A DNA stretch of 64,000 nt from a virus. A program made the translations under genes and the position numbers. Under the pieces are notes generated by a model that saw only the letters and a list, made by a program, of their open reading frames with translations, did no database searches and was not told where the DNA came from. The stretch covers positions 1 to 64,000 of IMG/VR virus record IMGVR_UViG_3300027418_000009, one strand, 5' to 3'. This document shows, piece after piece, positions 58,936-64,000 of this stretch. The first letter of the stretch is position 1; every line of letters starts with the position of its first letter.

Positions 58936-59385
58936 ATGGCTAAGATATCAGTTTCAAGCGTTAAGGGGTTATTCCAAACAGGTGATAGACCCACTCAAGA
59001 AAATTATGTAGATTTAATTGATACCCTTTCATCCCAAGCAACAGAGTTGGGATCAGCAGGTAACAACAACGAAAATACAATTGCGGATATTCAAAACGTA
59101 ACTGTAATTGATAATTTTGATGCCACACAATGGCGAATGGTCAAGTATATTATTTCAATATCCAAGACTACAGCAGGGGACAATAAGTTCTATGCAACCG
59201 AAATAAGTATTCTTGTTGACGGTACAGATGTATCTGTTAATGAGTATGGAACAATCGACAATGATGGGAATATTGGCACCATTAATGTCTCTCGCACTGG
59301 AAATACCGTGGCTTTATCAGTCACTCCAGATCCTGCGATCAAGCCAGTCACCGTACGATATGCTCGTATGGGACTTAAGGCATAA
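58936..59385 (+). CDS. tail-fibre protein, 149 aa
   Basis: KGLFQTGDRPTQENYVDLIDTL is a common start of small fibre proteins. The rest (WRMVKYIISISKTTAGDNKFYATEISILVDGTDVSVNEYGTI) shares its end layout with the 59403 product (HTEISKVLLTL...AITEYGIV), so the tip domain is duplicated. Confidence 0.7.
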   Translation: MAKISVSSVKGLFQTGDRPTQENYVDLIDTLSSQATELGSAGNNNENTIADIQNVTVIDNFDATQWRMVKYIISISKTTAGDNKFYATEISILVDGTDVSVNEYGTIDNDGNIGTINVSRTGNTVALSVTPDPAIKPVTVRYARMGLKA

Positions 59386-59402
59386 CTAAGGAGATATAAA
59401 AA

Positions 59403-61496
59403 ATGGCAACAGTAAATAAAGATTTTAAAATTAAGAGTGGTCTCATTGTTGAAGGTACAACAGCGACAGTCAACAACTTTGACGTTCTTACAAAGAAAAC
59501 AGCAGATCAAAATTATATTATTGATCTTATTGGTGGTACAGCAACATCTGCTAACACAGCAAACACAGTTGTAAAGCGTGATGCTACTGGAGATTTTGCT
59601 GCTGGTGATATTACAGCAGACTTGATTGGTAACGTAACTGGTACAGTATCAGATATTTCAAACCACGATACCGATGATCTTGGTGAGGGCACAATTAACC
59701 AATATTTCACAAACCAAAGAGCACTTGATGCAACTAACGCTGCATATGATGCAGCAGGTACAGGAGCAGCAGAAGCAGATGTAGTAGCAGGAGATCTTTC
59801 AGATCACGAAGCAGCAACAGCAGCACACGGTGCAACAGGTGCGGTAGTTGGAACAACGAACACACAGACATTAACAAATAAGACTATTGGAGATACACTT
59901 AACTTCACTGGGGCAGGAGCAATGACAATCAACTCTGATTCTCATATCGTTCTTACTCCAGCAGCAGGCTCTTCTGTTAAGTGGGGTGCAGATGTTCTTG
60001 CAACTCGTGGTTACGCAGATCAAGCAGAAGCAGATGCAATTTCAACAGCATCAGCAGATGCTACAACTAAGGCTGACGCAGCAGAAGCAGACGCTATCTC
60101 AGCAGCAGCAACAGATGCAACTAACAAAGTAGCAGCAGAAGCAGCACTTAGAGTTTCTGGAGATTCAGCATCAGTTGCTACAGCATCAGCAGACGCTACT
60201 TCAAAGGCAAATGCTGCACAAGCAGCAGCAGAAGCAACAGCAGCAGCAGATGCTACTGCAAAAGCAGATGCAGCACAAGCAGCAGCAAATGCTTACACAG
60301 ATGCCGAAGTTGCAGCACTTGTTGACTCAGCACCAGCACTTCTTGATACACTTAATGAATTAGCAGCAGCAATTTCAGATAATCCAAATTATGCAACAGA
60401 CCTTGCTACAGCAGTTGGTGAAAAGGTAGCAAAGGCTGGCGACACAATGACTGGAGCCTTGACATTGTCAGGTGCCCCTACATCATCATTACATGCAGCA
60501 ACTAAGGGTTATGTAGATACAGCAGAATCAAACGCTGCATCAGACGCTACTTCAAAGGCAAATGCTGCACAAGCAGCAGCAGAGGCTACAGCATCAGCAG
60601 ACGCAACTACAAAGGCTAACAATGCTAAGTCAGGTGCAGAAGCAACTGCTTCATCAGATGCAACTTCAAAGGTTGCTGCAGAAGCAGCACTTAGAGTATC
60701 AGGTGATTCAGCCTCAGTAGCAACTGCTTCAGCAGATGCAACAAGCAAGGCAAACGCTGCACAAGCAGCAGCAGAAGCAACTGCTTCAGCAGATGCAACA
60801 AGCAAGGCTAACGCAGCAAAGTCTGCAGCAGAGGCCACAGCATCAGCAGACGCTACTTCAAAGGCAAATGCTGCACAAGCAGCAGCAATTGCACACGCAG
60901 ATGCACTTGATACAGATGATGTTGCAGAAGGAACAGCACAGTACTTTACAGATGCTCGTGCCAAGGCTTCAGCAGCAGATCTTTTGACTGGCGCTACAAA
61001 GACTAACATTACCATAACAGGTTCAGGTTCAGGCCTTGTTATTACCGCAGAAAACGGTGTAGCAGATTCTGATACTGATGATCTTGATGAGGGTACAACA
61101 AACCTTTACTTCACAGATGTCCGTGCAGTAGATGCTCTTGAAGCAGTTGTTCCAAACTTCACAGCAGTTGAGTTAAACTCAGTTGCTAAGCAAGTTGCAG
61201 CAACACTTTCAGCACCAACAGCAGGAGTTCAGACAGCCCACGCTTTTGCAAAGGCTGACTACCGTTCAGCAGAATACCTTGTAAAGGTTGCCTACGGAAC
61301 ACATACTGAAATCTCAAAGGTCCTCTTGACACTTGATACTTCAGACAACATTGCAATTACTGAATACGGAATTGTCGGAACAAATGGCTCAGCGTCATCA
61401 GTTTCAGCAGGTATTTCAGGATCAAACGTACAACTTCAGGTTACAACCGTTAACAATAACTCAACAGTTACTGTTGTCGGAACACTTGTTGCGTAA
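59403..61496 (+). CDS. tail fibre with Ala-rich coiled coil, 697 aa
   Basis: AAGGAG before the ATG. Residues 1-75 form a capping head (DFKIKSGLIVEGTTATVNNF). HDTDDLGEGTINQYFTNQRA and SDTDDLDEGTTNLYFTDVRA are repeated modules. Residues 205-510 are DATSKANAAQAAAEATASA repeats in a trimeric coiled coil. The C-terminal 110 residues form the tip. Long fibre for host contact. Confidence 0.85.
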   Translation: MATVNKDFKIKSGLIVEGTTATVNNFDVLTKKTADQNYIIDLIGGTATSANTANTVVKRDATGDFAAGDITADLIGNVTGTVSDISNHDTDDLGEGTINQYFTNQRALDATNAAYDAAGTGAAEADVVAGDLSDHEAATAAHGATGAVVGTTNTQTLTNKTIGDTLNFTGAGAMTINSDSHIVLTPAAGSSVKWGADVLATRGYADQAEADAISTASADATTKADAAEADAISAAATDATNKVAAEAALRVSGDSASVATASADATSKANAAQAAAEATAAADATAKADAAQAAANAYTDAEVAALVDSAPALLDTLNELAAAISDNPNYATDLATAVGEKVAKAGDTMTGALTLSGAPTSSLHAATKGYVDTAESNAASDATSKANAAQAAAEATASADATTKANNAKSGAEATASSDATSKVAAEAALRVSGDSASVATASADATSKANAAQAAAEATASADATSKANAAKSAAEATASADATSKANAAQAAAIAHADALDTDDVAEGTAQYFTDARAKASAADLLTGATKTNITITGSGSGLVITAENGVADSDTDDLDEGTTNLYFTDVRAVDALEAVVPNFTAVELNSVAKQVAATLSAPTAGVQTAHAFAKADYRSAEYLVKVAYGTHTEISKVLLTLDTSDNIAITEYGIVGTNGSASSVSAGISGSNVQLQVTTVNNNSTVTVVGTLVA

Positions 61497-61531
61497 TAAA
61501 AAATAAAAATAGTTGGAAGAGGGAGTAGTAA

Positions 61532-61981
61532 ATGACAACAGTCGCAAAAGACTTCAAGGTAAAGAATGGACTCATCGTTGCAAACGGTGGTTCTTTTGGC
61601 GGGACAGTTGAGGTAGCAACACCTACATCAAATAGCCACGCAGCAACCAAGGAGTATGTTGACTCAAGATCAATGGCTGTTGGCGCTACTGCTCCTTCTT
61701 CACCAACTAATGGAACAATGTGGTTAGACACTGCAACAAACAGAGTTAACTTCTATTACGATGGAACTTGGTATACCCAAGCAACTATTGATGATACAAA
61801 TAATCTTCCAGAACACATTCACGATACTGCAATTGATGGAACAGGTTTCATCGTTTCGCAGTTCTATAATGGAGGAAGTTTTAACAGCCCATTGGGTGTA
61901 GGATTAGATGCAGGTGGACCAGACTCAACAGTTTGGACAGTTGTTTTTGATGGCGGTAGTGCAGTAGATAACTTCAATTAA
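61532..61981 (+). CDS. tail-fibre protein, 149 aa
   Basis: VAKDFKVKNGLIVANGGSFGGTVEVATPTSNSHAATKEYVDSRS parallels the first residues of the 697-aa fibre, then GTMWLDTATNRVNFYYDGTWY and a Gly-rich tip. GGGAG before the ATG. Confidence 0.78.
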   Translation: MTTVAKDFKVKNGLIVANGGSFGGTVEVATPTSNSHAATKEYVDSRSMAVGATAPSSPTNGTMWLDTATNRVNFYYDGTWYTQATIDDTNNLPEHIHDTAIDGTGFIVSQFYNGGSFNSPLGVGLDAGGPDSTVWTVVFDGGSAVDNFN

Positions 61982-62035
61982 ATTGATGTTATAATAAGAT
62001 AGATAATAATGGGCAGCACCCATAAGGAGATATAA

Positions 62036-64000
62036 ATGGCAACTAGAATGCAACAGCGCAGAGGAACTGCGACACAATGGACAACAGCAAACCCAACTTT
62101 AGCCCCAGGCGAAATTGGATTCGAAACAGATACCAACCAGTTTAAAATTGGTGACGGTGTTAATCAGTGGGAAGACCTATCTTACTTCAAGAACCTTGAA
62201 GATCTAGGTGGCTCACTAGATGATTATGTCCCTCTTACTACAAAAGGCCAAGCAAATGGCGTTGCCTCTCTTAATGCTCAAGGAGTCATTCCTTCTGAGC
62301 AAATTCCTTCTCTAGTCGGCCTTGATACAGAAATTACAACTGCTGTAAATAATGCAGTTACCGCACTTGTTGATGGCGCTCCTTTAGCCCTTAATACACT
62401 TAACGAGTTGGCAGCAGCAGTAAATGATGACGCATCATACGCTGCATCAATGACTCTTATTACTGACCAACTAGCAGAAAATTTAAGTGATCACGAAGTA
62501 GATACTACAACACACGGCGCAACAGGAGCAGTTGTTGGAACAACTAACACTCAGACATTAACTAATAAGACAATGTCTGGTGCAAGCAATACTTTTAGCG
62601 CAATCCCACAATCAGCAGTTACTGATTTGGTTTCAGATATCTCAACAATTGAGACTGACATTACTACTATTGAAGGAAACATTTCTGGCCTAAATACTGC
62701 TGTAGGACTTCGTGCCACATCAGCAGACCCAACATTCACAGGAACAGTTATTCTTCCAGCAACAACATCAATTGGTACACTTACTTCAACAGAACTAGGA
62801 TATCTTGATGGAATTACTTCATCAGTTCAAACACAACTAGATGCTAAAGCAGAGTCTTCTTCAATTACTGAAGCAGCACAAGAAGCAGTAAACGCTGCCC
62901 TAGTTGCGGGTACAGGATTAGACAAGACCTATGATGATGAAGCAAATACAATTACTATTGACATAGATTCAACAGTAGCAACTAAGACTTATGCAGATAA
63001 TGCAGTAACAACTCACAAAGATGCTACAACAAATATTCACGGCATTGTAGACACTGCAGCACTCGCAACTAAGACTTATTCGGACTCAGCAGTAAGCACA
63101 CACTCTATTGATACAACAGATGTACATGGTATTGCAGATACTTCAGCACTAGCATTGACAGCGACAGTTAACACAGCGCTTGATCTAAAAGCACCCCTAG
63201 CATCCCCTACTTTTACAGGTACGGTATCTGGTGTTACTAAGACACATGTAGGCCTAGGAAATGTTGATAACACAACAGATGCACTAAAGCCAGTTTCAAC
63301 TGCTACACAGACAGCACTTGATGCAAAACTTGATTCCTTAACTGCTTCAACAACATATGCACCATTATCTTCTCCAACATTTACAGGGACTGTAACACTT
63401 CCTGCTAATACAATTTCACAATCAATGATGAGTGACGATTCGGTTGGAACAAACGAAATTGTTGCACTTGCAGTAACAGAAGGAAAAATTGCAGACGGAG
63501 CAATAACAAACGCAAAAGTTTCAGCCACTGCAGCAATTGCAACATCTAAAATTTCAGGACTTGACACAGCCCTTGGACTACTAGCACCAATCGCTTCTCC
63601 TACTTTTACTGGCACAGTTGCTGGTATTACTAAAGGAATGGTTGGGCTTGGTCTTGTAGATAATACTGCAGATACAAGTAAGCCAGTTTCAACAGCCCAG
63701 GCTTCAGCAATTGCTACTGCTAAATCAGAAGCAATCGCAGATGCTACATCACAAGTAAATGCTCTTCTCACAGGAGCACCAGCAGCACTCAACACTCTTG
63801 ATGAGTTAGCAGCAGCCCTTGGTGATGACGCAAACTTTGCTTCAACAGTTACAACATCACTTGCTGCAAAGACTCCAGAACTTTATACATTTACACCTGA
63901 TGCAACAACAACAAGAGTTCTTGCTCTTGGCGATAAGTTCGCATCAATTAAATTTACAGGAGCAACAGCAACAAGTATTACTGTACCAACCAACGCATCA
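62036..64000 (+). CDS. long tail fibre, N-terminal part (3' end outside window)
   Basis: ATG with AAGGAG; the frame stays open to base 64000 (655 codons). Residues 1-50 (RMQQRRGTATQWTTANPTLAPGEIGFETDTNQFKIGDGVNQWEDLSY) form a pyramid-type N-terminal domain found in phage tropism proteins. TTHGATGAVVGTTNTQTLTNKT is shared with the 697-aa fibre. Then SPTFTGTV and VGLGNVDNT-KPVST modules repeat. It is the main adsorption fibre by size and position. Confidence 0.85.
   Translation, partial: MATRMQQRRGTATQWTTANPTLAPGEIGFETDTNQFKIGDGVNQWEDLSYFKNLEDLGGSLDDYVPLTTKGQANGVASLNAQGVIPSEQIPSLVGLDTEITTAVNNAVTALVDGAPLALNTLNELAAAVNDDASYAASMTLITDQLAENLSDHEVDTTTHGATGAVVGTTNTQTLTNKTMSGASNTFSAIPQSAVTDLVSDISTIETDITTIEGNISGLNTAVGLRATSADPTFTGTVILPATTSIGTLTSTELGYLDGITSSVQTQLDAKAESSSITEAAQEAVNAALVAGTGLDKTYDDEANTITIDIDSTVATKTYADNAVTTHKDATTNIHGIVDTAALATKTYSDSAVSTHSIDTTDVHGIADTSALALTATVNTALDLKAPLASPTFTGTVSGVTKTHVGLGNVDNTTDALKPVSTATQTALDAKLDSLTASTTYAPLSSPTFTGTVTLPANTISQSMMSDDSVGTNEIVALAVTEGKIADGAITNAKVSATAAIATSKISGLDTALGLLAPIASPTFTGTVAGITKGMVGLGLVDNTADTSKPVSTAQASAIATAKSEAIADATSQVNALLTGAPAALNTLDELAAALGDDANFASTVTTSLAAKTPELYTFTPDATTTRVLALGDKFASIKFTGATATSITVPTNAS

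Noticed and set aside
59513-63795. Antisense frames opposite the Ala- and Thr-rich fibre genes
   Set aside because: Same repeat artefact; no promoters or ribosome-binding sites.
7276-64000. Integrase, attachment site or repressor marking a temperate phage
   Set aside because: No integrase or clear att duplication was seen. tRNA genes here are complete phage genes, not att fragments.

Overview
This window is a stretch of a large double-stranded DNA phage genome. The likely host is a low-GC actinobacterium, possibly one of the small freshwater lineages. Phage nature is shown by small and large terminase subunits, a CHAP endolysin, holin-like membrane proteins, DUF3310, DUF932 and GP88-type genes, and several kilobases of tail-fibre genes at the right end. 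The actinobacterial link is an inference from a WhiB transcription factor with all four cysteines, a DUF7455-like protein, a triple 11-bp direct repeat like an actinobacterial PhoP box in front of pstS, and many promoters placed for leaderless transcription. Portal and major capsid genes were not recognised and probably lie outside the window.

Layout. (1) 1-5.9 kb, rightward: end of a RecA-like gene, a small resolvase-like protein, a Cas4-like nuclease, a RuvC-like resolvase, DUF3310, then terminase. (2) 5.9-10.8 kb: two exported low-complexity proteins (one with PA14, FnIII and a long coiled-coil repeat) and three small holin-like membrane proteins. (3) 10.8-17.4 kb: proteasome/HslV-like peptidase, subtilisin-like exported protease, tRNA-Asn and tRNA-Asp, a structured RNA candidate, HNH nuclease, endolysin, SNase-like nuclease, two thioredoxin-fold proteins and WhiB. 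(4) 17.4-22 kb: a glycan cassette (two GT61-like enzymes, a HAD-nucleotidyltransferase fusion, a putative glycosyltransferase, a GDPD-like protein). (5) 22-26.3 kb: small membrane and zinc proteins, Hsp20, PstS and a second RNA candidate. (6) 26.3-30.5 kb, mostly leftward: five tRNAs and many microproteins. (7) 30.5-31.5 kb: non-coding, repeat-rich, with DnaA boxes; a candidate origin. (8) 31.5-44.6 kb: about 40 small leftward genes in short operons. (9) 44.6-46.2 kb: G-rich divergent control region and rightward small genes. (10) 46.4-49.3 kb: DNA methyltransferase, glycosyltransferase, DHH-like protein. (11) 49.5-64 kb: tail-fibre and appendage genes, with another glycosyltransferase and an opposing transglycosylase. 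The last fibre gene runs off the window.

The most unusual signal is the regulation of the leftward block. Eleven promoters share TGTCAG exactly 10 nt upstream of the -10 box. The same intergenic spaces hold about a dozen CRP/GlxR-type palindromes, seven of them perfect TGTGA-N6-TCACA, and many DnaA boxes (TTATCCACA). Together with the Pho-box-like repeats before pstS, this suggests the phage reads several host global regulators (CRP family, DnaA, PhoP). The sites are visible in the sequence; their function is inference. All calls were made by eye from translation and motif reading, with no database search.
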